Origin: Bdellovibrionales bacterium | GTDB lineage: Bacteria > Bdellovibrionota > UBA1018 > CAIMNF01 | Length of the DNA stretch: 36,578 nt | Direction of reading: 5' to 3' | Assembly: GCA_018969905.1 (NCBI GenBank) | Contig: JAGWXK010000016.1 | Span: 1 to 36,578, forward strand | In this document: positions 25,560-33,633 of the stretch, in pieces | How the letters are laid out: every line of letters begins with the position of its first letter | How positions within the stretch are numbered: position 1 is the stretch's first letter | Position numbers and translations under genes: made by a program | The notes under the pieces: model-generated | What the model saw: the letters and a program-made list of their open reading frames with translations, nothing else | The model's database searches: none | What the model was told of the DNA's origin: nothing

Positions 25560-27866
25560 TTAGAGATTGTACAAAACCGCACCCTCTTGGTTCTTCTTCA
25601 GATACCGCTTATGAATCACTTCGAAAATGTTCTGGTTCCGACCAATGACGGCAGCCTGATCGGTTGCAGGCGCCCGATCCCCGAGGGCTACTTGTTCGGC
25701 ACCCGCATCCTTCTTCTCTCCCTCTTCCTCGCCCGGAAGAAGTTTCTTCAGAAGATCCGCAAAGGCTTGATCCACTCCGACCCCGGCTGAATCGCCGCCT
25801 GATTTTGAGGCAAAGCCTCTGGGCGCGGATGCATCATTTGAGGCGTAGCTTACGACCGGATCCTTGGTTTTGGCAGGAGCCTCGGGTGATCCATCATCCT
25901 GCGCGGCTGCAGTTCCGCCCACTCCACCGGCAGCACCGCCTGCCGCACCTTGAGGGGCCTGGGCCTGGGCATCGCCGAATCCTCCCGGAGCGGGGGCCTC
26001 GGGTCCGGCATTCGGATCGTTCAGGTTGAATTGGGGTTGATCATCCAAAGCAAGAGGGCTTTCATCGCTGTCAGAGTTTAGGACCTGGCCCGAGTCCAAA
26101 GCAGTCACAGTTGGGGCGGAGTCGGGGACTCCCGGGAGAGGGGCCTCGTTTGGCAGTTGAATGTTGTAGTTTGAGTTGAAGTTTTTCCCTGCGTATTCCA
26201 TTTTTTCGATGGCATTTCTCTCCGTACGGGCACCCCAAGCGGAGAGGAGCGAATCTTTCATGGCTACCGCCATTTTCAGTGCATTTTCCCCTTGAGCATT
26301 CTTTGTGCTAGTCGTGTTGATGCCAACATTATCCAGCCTCCTATTGTAGTCATCCGTCAATGCCGCCTTCTGTGCTGGATCATTGGTCCCAGAAATTCTC
26401 TTCTCCAAGTCTCTAAGGTCCTTTTCTGCGGCCTCTTTCAGTGTTGTTACCCTTTGATTGCTCTGGAGGTGTTTTACGCCCATCATGGCCTGTATTGTTG
26501 CAAGGCCATAGGCTCTGATTTCCTTGTTTTTTAGTGCCTTTTTGGCGTCGTCTCGAACACGATTCTCTGCCTCTTGCACTGCTTTATTGTCGGTAAAGAG
26601 CCCTTGTGCTGCAATGTTTGCTGTTTCTTGAGCTCCTTTGGCTTGAACCCGAGACGCGCTTACTTGCTCTGCGACCCCCGCAGCTCCTGTCATGACGTGG
26701 TTGATCCCTTGGGTGTAGGTGGAACTCAGGGTCCCAAACGCACCATCAAAACTTCCTTCGTGTTTTTCTTGAATGGCCTTAGCTCCGGCCAAATTTGCAA
26801 GATTCTTTTCGTGCTCTTTGAGTGTTTTCTTTTCTCCCTTTATCCTAGATCGATACGACTGTTCATTTAGATTTTGGTCATTAAGTCCAAGTTTTTTATT
26901 CGAAGCCTCGATTTCTTCCTGTGTTTTTTTGATTGCTTCCTGTGTTTTTTTGATTGCTTCCTGATTTTGGTTGATTGCTTCCTGATTTTGGTTGGCTCCA
27001 TTATGGTTCTCTTTATTAATCAAACCGTTTTTTTCGCTGTTCAGCTGCTTCAGTTGTGCAATGTTGTCATTCCGGTTTTCAAGTTCCTTATTGTATTCTT
27101 TTCGGCCCAATTTCTTTGCATTTTCGAGGTTGGTTTGGGCTGAATTTTTATGGTTTTCAGATGCAGTCTTTAGGTTGGCATAATCAGTCATTTCTTCATT
27201 CTTCGTTTTCGCCCATTCCGCGGAATAAATGCAATTCCCTTCAGAATCAGCAATTACGCCTTTATCTTTGCATTCGGCTTTCTTTTTGGCTAATTCAATG
27301 CTTGCTTTATGGATCTCATTTGGATCGGAGTTCTTTTGTTGATCATGTAATGCGCCAAGGTCTTGTTTCGTTATGTCTTCCTCATAACCAGTGGGGTCAA
27401 ATTTCTTGAGTCTTTCAACATCGCTCCAAATAAATGATGAGTAAGAATGACCCCCTTCATCCCAAGTATATCTTAGCTCGGGGCGTTTTAGGCCCTTTTG
27501 AATGCAAATCCATCGTGTGTCTTCGGTTATAACTTTATTATTTTGACTATCGTGATAGTAACATTGTGCACCAGTGATTGTCGCAGTACGCGCCTGTGGA
27601 CTAGGGTTTGGGCGGGGAAAAAGGGGCATGTTCAACTGGTAATCACTGTAGGACCACTGGTTATTTGAAGCTTTCTTCCATCTTCTGTTAGAATATTTAA
27701 ATCCGCCCCGCCCGAAGCAATTCTCTTTAGAATCATCCCCTAGCCAAACTCTTTTCCAAGTACCATTAGTAGCATTTTTTTCTTGACACTCCCCAGCCCA
27801 CGCCCGGAGAGGCAGAGTGCTCATCAACGCCATGATGAAAACAAAACTGAGGCTTGATCTATTCAT
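25560..27866 (-). CDS. Large exported coiled-coil protein of unknown function, first in a pair
   Basis: No family is recognised. The 768-residue protein starts at ATG 27866 (TTTGGGGGAATT upstream), giving a good signal peptide (residues 1-24, ending LRAWA). The N-terminal 210 residues contain several cysteines and aromatic residues (NCFGRGGFKYSNRRWKKASN), suggesting a small disulphide-bonded domain. About residues 225-375 are coiled coil, with four exact or near-exact heptads (NQNQEAI twice, KKTQEAI, KKTQEEI). The middle (390-560) is helical. The C-terminal 170 residues form an Ala/Gly/Pro-rich low-complexity stretch that ends in NQNIFEVIHKRYLKK. Its N-terminal half is AT-richer than the flanking genes. 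It leads an operon with the next gene; a scaffold or surface-fibre role is a guess. Confidence 0.72.
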   Translation of the reverse strand: MNRSSLSFVFIMALMSTLPLRAWAGECQEKNATNGTWKRVWLGDDSKENCFGRGGFKYSNRRWKKASNNQWSYSDYQLNMPLFPRPNPSPQARTATITGAQCYYHDSQNNKVITEDTRWICIQKGLKRPELRYTWDEGGHSYSSFIWSDVERLKKFDPTGYEEDITKQDLGALHDQQKNSDPNEIHKASIELAKKKAECKDKGVIADSEGNCIYSAEWAKTKNEEMTDYANLKTASENHKNSAQTNLENAKKLGRKEYNKELENRNDNIAQLKQLNSEKNGLINKENHNGANQNQEAINQNQEAIKKTQEAIKKTQEEIEASNKKLGLNDQNLNEQSYRSRIKGEKKTLKEHEKNLANLAGAKAIQEKHEGSFDGAFGTLSSTYTQGINHVMTGAAGVAEQVSASRVQAKGAQETANIAAQGLFTDNKAVQEAENRVRDDAKKALKNKEIRAYGLATIQAMMGVKHLQSNQRVTTLKEAAEKDLRDLEKRISGTNDPAQKAALTDDYNRRLDNVGINTTSTKNAQGENALKMAVAMKDSLLSAWGARTERNAIEKMEYAGKNFNSNYNIQLPNEAPLPGVPDSAPTVTALDSGQVLNSDSDESPLALDDQPQFNLNDPNAGPEAPAPGGFGDAQAQAPQGAAGGAAGGVGGTAAAQDDGSPEAPAKTKDPVVSYASNDASAPRGFASKSGGDSAGVGVDQAFADLLKKLLPGEEEGEKKDAGAEQVALGDRAPATDQAAVIGRNQNIFEVIHKRYLKKNQEGAVLYNL
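26910..26993 (-). repeat. Four tandem 21-bp units encoding coiled-coil heptads
   Basis: Units 26910-26930, 26931-26951, 26952-26972 and 26973-26993 share GATT(G/T)CTTCCTG on the plus strand and differ in the second half. The two right-hand units are identical to each other. The left pair differs by one base. Read on the minus strand they encode heptads NQNQEAI, NQNQEAI, KKTQEAI and KKTQEEI. Such a minisatellite can gain or lose whole heptads without a frameshift. Confidence 0.9.
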
Positions 27867-27889
27867 AATTCCCCCAAACATAAAAATCA

Positions 27890-27902
27890 GGCGTGACACG
27901 CC
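27890..27902. promoter_or_regulatory. Palindrome in the leader of the exported-protein operon
   Basis: GGCGTGACACGCC is a near-perfect palindrome with one central base. It lies at about +2 to +14 relative to the start site predicted from the promoter at 27911-27939. It could be an operator. On the minus strand it is followed by TGATTTTTATG and so also looks like a short terminator or attenuator hairpin ahead of the gene. Confidence 0.35.
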
Positions 27903-27910
27903 CTGTTATC

Positions 27911-27939
27911 AGAATAGCAAGAGCCTCATTTAAAAACAA
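27911..27939 (-). promoter_or_regulatory. Probable promoter of the exported-protein operon
   Basis: Read on the minus strand, TTGTTT (27939-27934) and TATTCT (27916-27911) are spaced by 17 bases, close to the sigma-70 pattern. The surrounding bases are AT-rich. The start site would fall near 27904, about 38 bases before the ATG at 27866. A second TTGACT upstream (about 27999) lacks a well-spaced -10. Confidence 0.4.
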
Positions 27940-28131
27940 AGCAAAATAGTCGTTTAATTTACATTCTTTTTGTTGTGAGGGATAATTTATAAGTCAATGA
28001 AATAATTCACTAATTTATCCGTATTGCCTGCAGCGACTCAAAGAGGAGGAGGGCGATCTGATCCTCCGATCCCTAACATCAACCTGCTCCATACGATGAG
28101 CCCCCATCCCGCGAGCCCAAGGTGCCCTTTC
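27940..28131. other. AT-rich intergenic stretch
   Basis: About 190 bases lie between the upstream edge of the operon promoter and the 3' end of the PQQ-propeller gene. The left part (to about 28020) is strongly AT-rich, the right part is not. A GGAGG/CCTCC stem is possible at about 28045-28070, but it has no T-run. I see no gene or RNA structure I can support. Confidence 0.3.
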
Positions 28132-29490
28132 TCAAAGCTTCCGATAGGCCCAGACATGACTCTCGCTAAAAAGATAAACCCAATCCCCCAAAAAATGCAG
28201 ATCCACCAATGGAAGCGAGGCCCGTGCCGCCCCGAGATACTCGCCCGTACTCAGCGAGTAAAAGGAAACACTCCTGGATTCCCCCTCCACTTCGCTTGGA
28301 ATCACAACACGGCTCAGATCCGGACTCGGGTGAATCCAGATGAGGTCTGAGGCCTGAACCTTGATTTGCCATTTAAGGTCATGATCCTGCAATCCGCGAA
28401 GCTCCAGAAGATTGGCCTCGCTCCAGGTGATGAACCGATCCATACCAATCAGCGCAAGCGACTTGAGACTTGATTCCGCATGATTCGTCCAACGCTGCGA
28501 AAGATCAGCCGGGTTGAGCAAAAACGAATTCTCCTCATCCACCATCCCGATCACCAGATGGCCCGGATGGCCGCCACGGTTTGCGCCTGGATCCCTAAAG
28601 TCACGAACATCAGGATACACATGCGGCGTTCTTTGCAGGGTTTTGCCGCTTGCCGGATCCAAGAACATCCAGTGTCCGCGGCGTCCCGCCACCTGTGGCT
28701 CAAAAAGGAGAAGGTGCTTTCCACCCCGGAGTGCGCGCACCTTTGAAAAAAGCTCGGGACGTTTCCAAAGCACTTCGCCCGTCTTGGACTTGAGCGCCCA
28801 GGCCCCGGCTCCCGCTCCCGAGAGAAACAAGGTCTGGGTTTCAGGATCCAGTACCATCGCACCCTCCCGGGAACGCGGAATCGTTCTGGTCCATAAAAGC
28901 GCCGGATTCAAGTAATCCACGCACGAAATCCGCAAGACCCCAAGAGAGGTTCGCTCCAGAAGGTAGAGCTTTTTTCCATCAAGAGAAAGGTCCAGCAGCT
29001 GGTTCAAGCGCAATCGAAGCACCCAGTGATTGAGGCCGGTATAGGCATGAAATCCGTGCAGGTTGCCCTCCTGATCCAGGAGCACGAGTGCCTCGGGGCT
29101 CGAAGTCAGAACCCTCTGCAAATCATATCCGAGCTTGAGCTTGTATTTGAACTGGTAGCCAAGCCCCTTGGCCCACGAGATTTCCTCATCCGGAAGCTCG
29201 GTTTCCGGGTTGCTCATGGGCTCAATCCATTCCGTGCGCACAAGGTCCTCAATCGGAGTGAGGCGAGATTGATCGGGGCTTAGCCTGCTTAGAAACAGGG
29301 GCAGGGACCAAATGGCAAGGCCCAGAATCATCGAGCTTGAGGCCACGGCAATCAAGGATTTCCGGTATTTCCGGAGCAGGGGAGAGCGAAGCGAAGTGAG
29401 GAGTATCGCGCAGACTGCGGCAATGAAGAAAAAGCTCCACGCAAGAACCGAAAAAAACGAGATACGATTTAAGAACTCCAAAAGAAGCAC
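28132..29490 (-). CDS. Membrane-anchored PQQ-like beta-propeller protein
   Basis: This 452-residue protein has two transmembrane helices near the N-terminus (about residues 10-32 and 45-68). A large domain follows, built of PQQ-type blades: EALVLLDQEGNLHGFHAYTG then LNHWVLRL; GAWALKSKTGEVLWKRPEL; FLDPASGKTLQ; FYSLSTGEYLGAA. The pattern 'A-x-D-x-x-T-G-x-x-x-W' resembles BamB and other PQQ-like propellers, though no family assignment is secure. The propeller would face the periplasm. The start is GTG 29490, 12 bases after the stop of the upstream gene, so they are co-transcribed. A short dispersed-repeat-like insertion codes for IPSEVEGES near residue 400. Confidence 0.62.
   Translation of the reverse strand: MLLLEFLNRISFFSVLAWSFFFIAAVCAILLTSLRSPLLRKYRKSLIAVASSSMILGLAIWSLPLFLSRLSPDQSRLTPIEDLVRTEWIEPMSNPETELPDEEISWAKGLGYQFKYKLKLGYDLQRVLTSSPEALVLLDQEGNLHGFHAYTGLNHWVLRLRLNQLLDLSLDGKKLYLLERTSLGVLRISCVDYLNPALLWTRTIPRSREGAMVLDPETQTLFLSGAGAGAWALKSKTGEVLWKRPELFSKVRALRGGKHLLLFEPQVAGRRGHWMFLDPASGKTLQRTPHVYPDVRDFRDPGANRGGHPGHLVIGMVDEENSFLLNPADLSQRWTNHAESSLKSLALIGMDRFITWSEANLLELRGLQDHDLKWQIKVQASDLIWIHPSPDLSRVVIPSEVEGESRSVSFYSLSTGEYLGAARASLPLVDLHFLGDWVYLFSESHVWAYRKL
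28276..28305 (-). repeat. Short dispersed-repeat-like sequence inside a coding region
   Basis: On the minus strand this stretch begins GTGATTCCAAGCGAAGTGGA and ends in GGGGGAATCC, with GATTCC/GGAATC ends in inverted orientation. It closely resembles the GTCATTCCGAGCGAAGTCGA type of dispersed palindromic repeat found in many bacterial genomes, known to leave IPSEVEG-like peptides in proteins. Here it adds IPSEVEGES in frame to the propeller protein. The identification rests on recalled likeness; other copies are not visible in this window. Confidence 0.45.
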
Positions 29491-29502
29491 GCCGGCTAAA
29501 GA

Positions 29503-30657
29503 CTAGGCGATTTTTTTCCGCTCCGCCACCTTCTTTTCGATGGCCTGGATCAGAAAACGGATGTTGGAAACCTGATGCTCCATGATGAAGCGCTCTTCAT
29601 GCGAAATGTTCTCCAAGGACAGATGCACGGCTTTCAGGTGCTCAAGCACCTCATGAAACTGCTCGGTGATCAGATCGCGCTTTGCCGTATGGATCGGGAT
29701 GCGCTTTTGGAACAGGTCTTCGGCCGAAGACCGCAGGTATTTCAGTTTTTGCGGCTCGATCCAGAATCCCCGCATCTCGCCCGGATGATGGAGCGTGGGG
29801 GAGGATTCCAAAAAGAAGGCCGTGATTTCAATTTGCCGTGATTCCGGAAAATGCGCGACCCGGATGAAATCAGAGTTCTTGATCATGGCATGGATTGCCT
29901 GATTCTGATGATTCTGCGCGGGCCAGAAGTAGTCCATCATCTGCTTCAGTGTGAGATCCGCGTCCTCTATGACGAATTTGATTGCGATTCGCTTTGAGAA
30001 TTCTGCGATTTCGATCTGTGCCACGCGCTCGCCGGTTTTCCTGTGAACGCGCTCCGAAAAACTCAGCGTCCAAAGAGCGGTCAGAAAAAACCGCAGCTGC
30101 TGGTTTCGCTCGGACCACCGATTGGATTTCATGAGCGGTGTGTTCATGATCGCATCAATGCAGCGGGTGTTGGCTCCGTCATGGTCAAACCAATCCTGAT
30201 GATGAATCGGCGTGGTCTGGGGCAAAATCCCACGAAATCCGGCTTTTTGGTCCGGAAAGATCAGGGCCTGAAGAAGAGTTTCGATCTCAAATGAATCCAA
30301 ACGGTAAAAATCAAGAAGGATCATCCGGTGAAACGAGGGCATGGCCGAGAGCTCAAAGGGGAGGATTGCATCTGCAAAGTAGCCCGCAATCGTCGGTCCA
30401 TCAAGCCTGAGCGAACCAAACCGTGTTTCGAGCTTTTTCCACGAAAGATACCGGTACCAAGGGAGAAGCATCAAGCTGTAGGTGTGGGTCTCCAGGTGTT
30501 TGAGGAAGTCGGCCTCGCTGAAACTTGCGGGAATGATTTCAAAATTGTACCTGGGTCTTAGCACCGCAACGAGCTTGGTGAACTGGGCCTTCCGGTCGTG
30601 CGGGAGGCGGTCATCCATGAAAAATGCGATTTTCTGGGACGCATCTTGAGGGTCCAT
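29503..30657 (-). CDS. Unrecognised cytoplasmic protein, divergent from the helicase-nuclease gene
   Basis: I do not recognise this 384-residue protein. ATG 30657 follows a good Shine-Dalgarno (AAGAGGAT). An open frame continues upstream to 30942 but only as the antisense of the helicase gene. The N-terminal 120 residues (KIAFFMDDRLPHDRKAQFTK then LVAVL) alternate strands and helices with an Asp pair after the first strand, which recalls a receiver-like Rossmann fold, but this is weak. The C-terminus (about 335-384) is strongly helical and charged (HLSLENISHEERFIMEHQVS), likely a coiled coil. There is no signal peptide or membrane segment. Only 42 bases separate its start from that of the helicase-nuclease gene, so their promoters overlap. 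Confidence 0.7.
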   Translation of the reverse strand: MDPQDASQKIAFFMDDRLPHDRKAQFTKLVAVLRPRYNFEIIPASFSEADFLKHLETHTYSLMLLPWYRYLSWKKLETRFGSLRLDGPTIAGYFADAILPFELSAMPSFHRMILLDFYRLDSFEIETLLQALIFPDQKAGFRGILPQTTPIHHQDWFDHDGANTRCIDAIMNTPLMKSNRWSERNQQLRFFLTALWTLSFSERVHRKTGERVAQIEIAEFSKRIAIKFVIEDADLTLKQMMDYFWPAQNHQNQAIHAMIKNSDFIRVAHFPESRQIEITAFFLESSPTLHHPGEMRGFWIEPQKLKYLRSSAEDLFQKRIPIHTAKRDLITEQFHEVLEHLKAVHLSLENISHEERFIMEHQVSNIRFLIQAIEKKVAERKKIA

Positions 30658-30699
30658 ATCCTCTTCCCTTATCGTCAAAACTAAGACAAACTTTAGCCC

Positions 30700-33588
30700 G
30701 TGAACGAAAAGCAGCGAGTCATCGTGGAAACCTTCGGGCAGGGCCTTGCGGTCGTGGCAGGAGCCGGGTGTGGAAAGACCACCACGCTTGTGGCCAAGTG
30801 TGCGGAACTGCTCAGGCAAAGTCCAAAGGCCCGGTTTTGTGCGGTCTCCTTTACCGAGAAATCGGTGAGGGACCTGAAGGAGTCGCTCAGCGAAAACCTG
30901 GGGGGCGTGGACCTGCAGGAACATTGGGTGAAGACGATCCATGGCTTATGCGCCTCGATCCTTCATGAGTTTCCGGTGGCGGCGGGTCTTCAGGGCGGAG
31001 AACGGATCCTGCTTGAGGATGAGGCAAACCGGCTTTGGTCAAAGAGCCTTGATGTGCTCTGGAGCTCAAATGACAACGAAGAGATCACGCAGGCGCTTGA
31101 TCGCCTTTTGTTGGTCTACTCCCGAGACTCCCTTGAATCCCTGTTTCGAAAACTCCGAAGCCTCATGTCCTTTGGTGTGGCTGAATTCATCACGAAATCC
31201 TTTGATCGCACCGAGGTCAGGGATCTTTGGCTTGTGTTTGAATCGGTATACCAACGCTATCAGCAGGCAAAGAATCGGGATGGCGGCCTTGATTTCAACG
31301 ATCTTGAACTTCGCGCCGATCGCGCGCTCCAGGATGAGCGGGTCCGAAGGCATTTTCACTCGCGGTTCGACCTTGTGATGGTGGATGAATTCCAGGACAC
31401 CAATCCCCTGCAAGGCAGGATCCTGGAGCGATTCGTAAAGGAGGGCCTAAAAAACCTCTGCATCGTTGGAGATCCAAAGCAGTCGATCTACCGGTTTCGC
31501 GATGCCGATGTTTCGGTCTTTCAGGACCTGACCGCGAGATTGCCCTCAAGACATGTGCTCGATGAGAACTACCGCTCCCGTCCTCCGATCATCGAATTCG
31601 TGAACGAGGTGTGCAGGCCCGCGTTTGCCGCCTCGAATCTTCCCTACGAGCCTCTGATCGCCAAACGGGAATCCGTTGACCCCGACGCAGTTTCGATTCT
31701 TGAGTGGGGCGAGGAAGCCGATCTTGCCGATTACCTTTTGTCCGAACGTGCCCGCGATGTGGATCTTTCTGAATTCGTGATTCTTGCGCGATCGGTGAGG
31801 AATCCCAAAACCCAGAAATTCCTGCAAGCGCTCCAGGCACGGGGCATTCCGATTCTGCTGGGAAGTGGCGGGCGTTTTTATGAGGATCCGCGTGTTCGCG
31901 AGGCCATCGCCCTGCTCCGGGGGTGGGTTTCGCCCGAGAACACGATCTCACAGGTGACGGCATTGCGATCGCCCTGGATCGGGGTTTCGGATTTGTGGCT
32001 TTTACAAAAAAAGGGCTCGTATTTCAGGAGTTTTTTTACCGAGTCTGATCATCCTGTGGCAAAGGCCCTCAAGCCCCTTTATCTTTCCGCCGGAAGAACC
32101 TCACTCATTCGACCGGGGCAGATCCTGGCCGAGCTTTTGAAACTGGAGGGGCTGGATGAGGAACTTTACACTCCGCTTGTGGCGCTTTGGCACAAGGTCG
32201 AGGAGTGGAGCCGGCAGGGGTTGCGTTTCGAGGCGGTGGTTCGGCAGCTTTCGGATGCGGTGGAGAACGAGAAAATCGAAAAAGAGGTGCCTGCACCCGC
32301 GGAAAAGGGCATGGTCCGTGTGATGACGGTGCATGGCTCAAAGGGGCTTCAGTTTCCGCGCGTGATTTTGGTTGATTTTGAAGGGCCCTCCCGTTCTTCC
32401 TCCCGAAGCGGGGATCTGATTTGGGATCGAAAGATGGGGGTTCATCTTTTGAATCGGGACGAAGACGGGGCCACGCTCAAAGAGGACGCCGCGAATGTGA
32501 GATGGAAGGAGCTTGAAAAAAAATCCGCAATCGCAGAAAGCAAGCGGGTGTTTTATGTTGCCTTGACCCGTGCACAGGAGCGCCTGATTCTTCTTTGGAA
32601 AAAAGACGTAAAGGAATCAAAGAAAACAAGCGAGCCCGGCTATGATCCCTACCTCGAAGACAACTGGCGGGCCTGGGTGAAGGCAGCAAGGATTCCGAAA
32701 TCTTTGGAATGGGGTCGCGGACGGCTCAACTTTGAGGGGACCAAAAATCCCGAGCCGCACAAAAATCCCGAGCCGCACAAAAATCCCGAGCCGCCTTCGA
32801 TCAGTTCGCGAGCGTCGGTTCAATCTCCCTTTGATTCAAAACCCTATCGTGCGCGCCATTCCCCCAGTGAGTGGTTGATTTTGAACCAGTGTGCCCGCCG
32901 CTACCGGAAGAGATTTTTCGAAGTGGAACCGGAATCAGCGCGCGAAGAGCCTGCGATTGAAATTGACCCTGATTCGGAGCCGGAAACGGAGCGGGGCACG
33001 AGCCGGGGACGGAGCTCCAGCATTCAAAAAGGCGAGCGAATCCACAAGCTCATCGAGGAGCGGCGGGATGCGGAATTGGCGGAAGAGTTTTCATCCAGAA
33101 CACTTGGATCAGAGGTCGTTTCAAAGTTGCGAGACTTTCTGCGGGAATCGGGTGGCAGCGTTCGGAGTTATACGGAGCTTGGCTTCGAGGTTCCGCTCTC
33201 GCCGCGAGAGGCTCTGGTGGGGATGATGGACCGCCTGGAAGTCGATTCAGAGGCAAAAAGCATTCGCCTGATCGACTACAAGTTCACGTCCAAACCGGTG
33301 TCCCCCGAGCAGCTTCTCTCGAGTTACGCGCTGCAGCTACAGCTTTATGCTTTCGCGGCTTCAAATTTGGTACGCTTCACTCCGAAAAAAATGGAAGGGT
33401 TTCTGGTTCATTTCACTGAATCCTCTTTTTCGATCATCCAATGCCCTGAATCCTGGTTTCAGCAAGCAGCGCTCCAGGAAGAGGTTTCAAACTTATTTGC
33501 TCAAGCAAAATCTTCGAATGATTCTCCAAGCCCGGGAGAGCATTGTCGATATTGCGAAGTGAGGGAGTCTTGCCCGGCCAAACTGTGA
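30700..33588 (+). CDS. UvrD/AddA-like helicase with C-terminal Fe-S PD-(D/E)XK nuclease
   Basis: This 962-residue protein couples an SF1A helicase to a nuclease in one chain. Helicase motifs: Walker A GAGCGKTT (21-28), VMVDEFQDTNPLQ with Asp229-Glu230, GDPKQSIYRFRDADVSVF, VMTVHGSKGLQFPRVILVD and RVFYVALTRAQERL. From about residue 720 an AddB/Cas4-type nuclease follows: GMMDRLEVD then LIDYKFTSK (Asp, Asp-x-Lys), and LQLYAFA for the Q-x-x-x-Y motif. Cys731 with C949, C952 and C958 are the four expected [4Fe-4S] ligands. AddAB and AdnAB enzymes with this layout resect double-strand breaks; no partner subunit is visible here. The start is GTG 30700 without a clear Shine-Dalgarno. The stop abuts an in-frame ATG of the topoisomerase VI B gene. 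Confidence 0.85.
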   Translation: MNEKQRVIVETFGQGLAVVAGAGCGKTTTLVAKCAELLRQSPKARFCAVSFTEKSVRDLKESLSENLGGVDLQEHWVKTIHGLCASILHEFPVAAGLQGGERILLEDEANRLWSKSLDVLWSSNDNEEITQALDRLLLVYSRDSLESLFRKLRSLMSFGVAEFITKSFDRTEVRDLWLVFESVYQRYQQAKNRDGGLDFNDLELRADRALQDERVRRHFHSRFDLVMVDEFQDTNPLQGRILERFVKEGLKNLCIVGDPKQSIYRFRDADVSVFQDLTARLPSRHVLDENYRSRPPIIEFVNEVCRPAFAASNLPYEPLIAKRESVDPDAVSILEWGEEADLADYLLSERARDVDLSEFVILARSVRNPKTQKFLQALQARGIPILLGSGGRFYEDPRVREAIALLRGWVSPENTISQVTALRSPWIGVSDLWLLQKKGSYFRSFFTESDHPVAKALKPLYLSAGRTSLIRPGQILAELLKLEGLDEELYTPLVALWHKVEEWSRQGLRFEAVVRQLSDAVENEKIEKEVPAPAEKGMVRVMTVHGSKGLQFPRVILVDFEGPSRSSSRSGDLIWDRKMGVHLLNRDEDGATLKEDAANVRWKELEKKSAIAESKRVFYVALTRAQERLILLWKKDVKESKKTSEPGYDPYLEDNWRAWVKAARIPKSLEWGRGRLNFEGTKNPEPHKNPEPHKNPEPPSISSRASVQSPFDSKPYRARHSPSEWLILNQCARRYRKRFFEVEPESAREEPAIEIDPDSEPETERGTSRGRSSSIQKGERIHKLIEERRDAELAEEFSSRTLGSEVVSKLRDFLRESGGSVRSYTELGFEVPLSPREALVGMMDRLEVDSEAKSIRLIDYKFTSKPVSPEQLLSSYALQLQLYAFAASNLVRFTPKKMEGFLVHFTESSFSIIQCPESWFQQAALQEEVSNLFAQAKSSNDSPSPGEHCRYCEVRESCPAKL
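32743..32796 (+). repeat. Three tandem 18-bp units in the helicase-nuclease linker
   Basis: AAAAATCCCGAGCCGCAC occurs twice exactly (32743-32760 and 32761-32778). A third copy (32779-32796) differs only in the last two bases. It encodes KNPEPH, KNPEPH, KNPEPP, a proline-rich flexible linker between the helicase and nuclease parts. Confidence 0.95.
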
Positions 33589-33633
33589 ATGGTTGACGGG
33601 GGGCCTCCTTTTTGGTTCACTGTGGCCTACACC

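Noticed and set aside
26910-26993. Possible CRISPR-like array
   Set aside because: The units are directly adjacent with no spacers and encode in-frame heptads, so they are a coding minisatellite.
30658-30942. N-terminal extension of the protein starting at 30657
   Set aside because: The extension is antisense to the Walker A region of the helicase gene. The ATG at 30657 has a good Shine-Dalgarno sequence.
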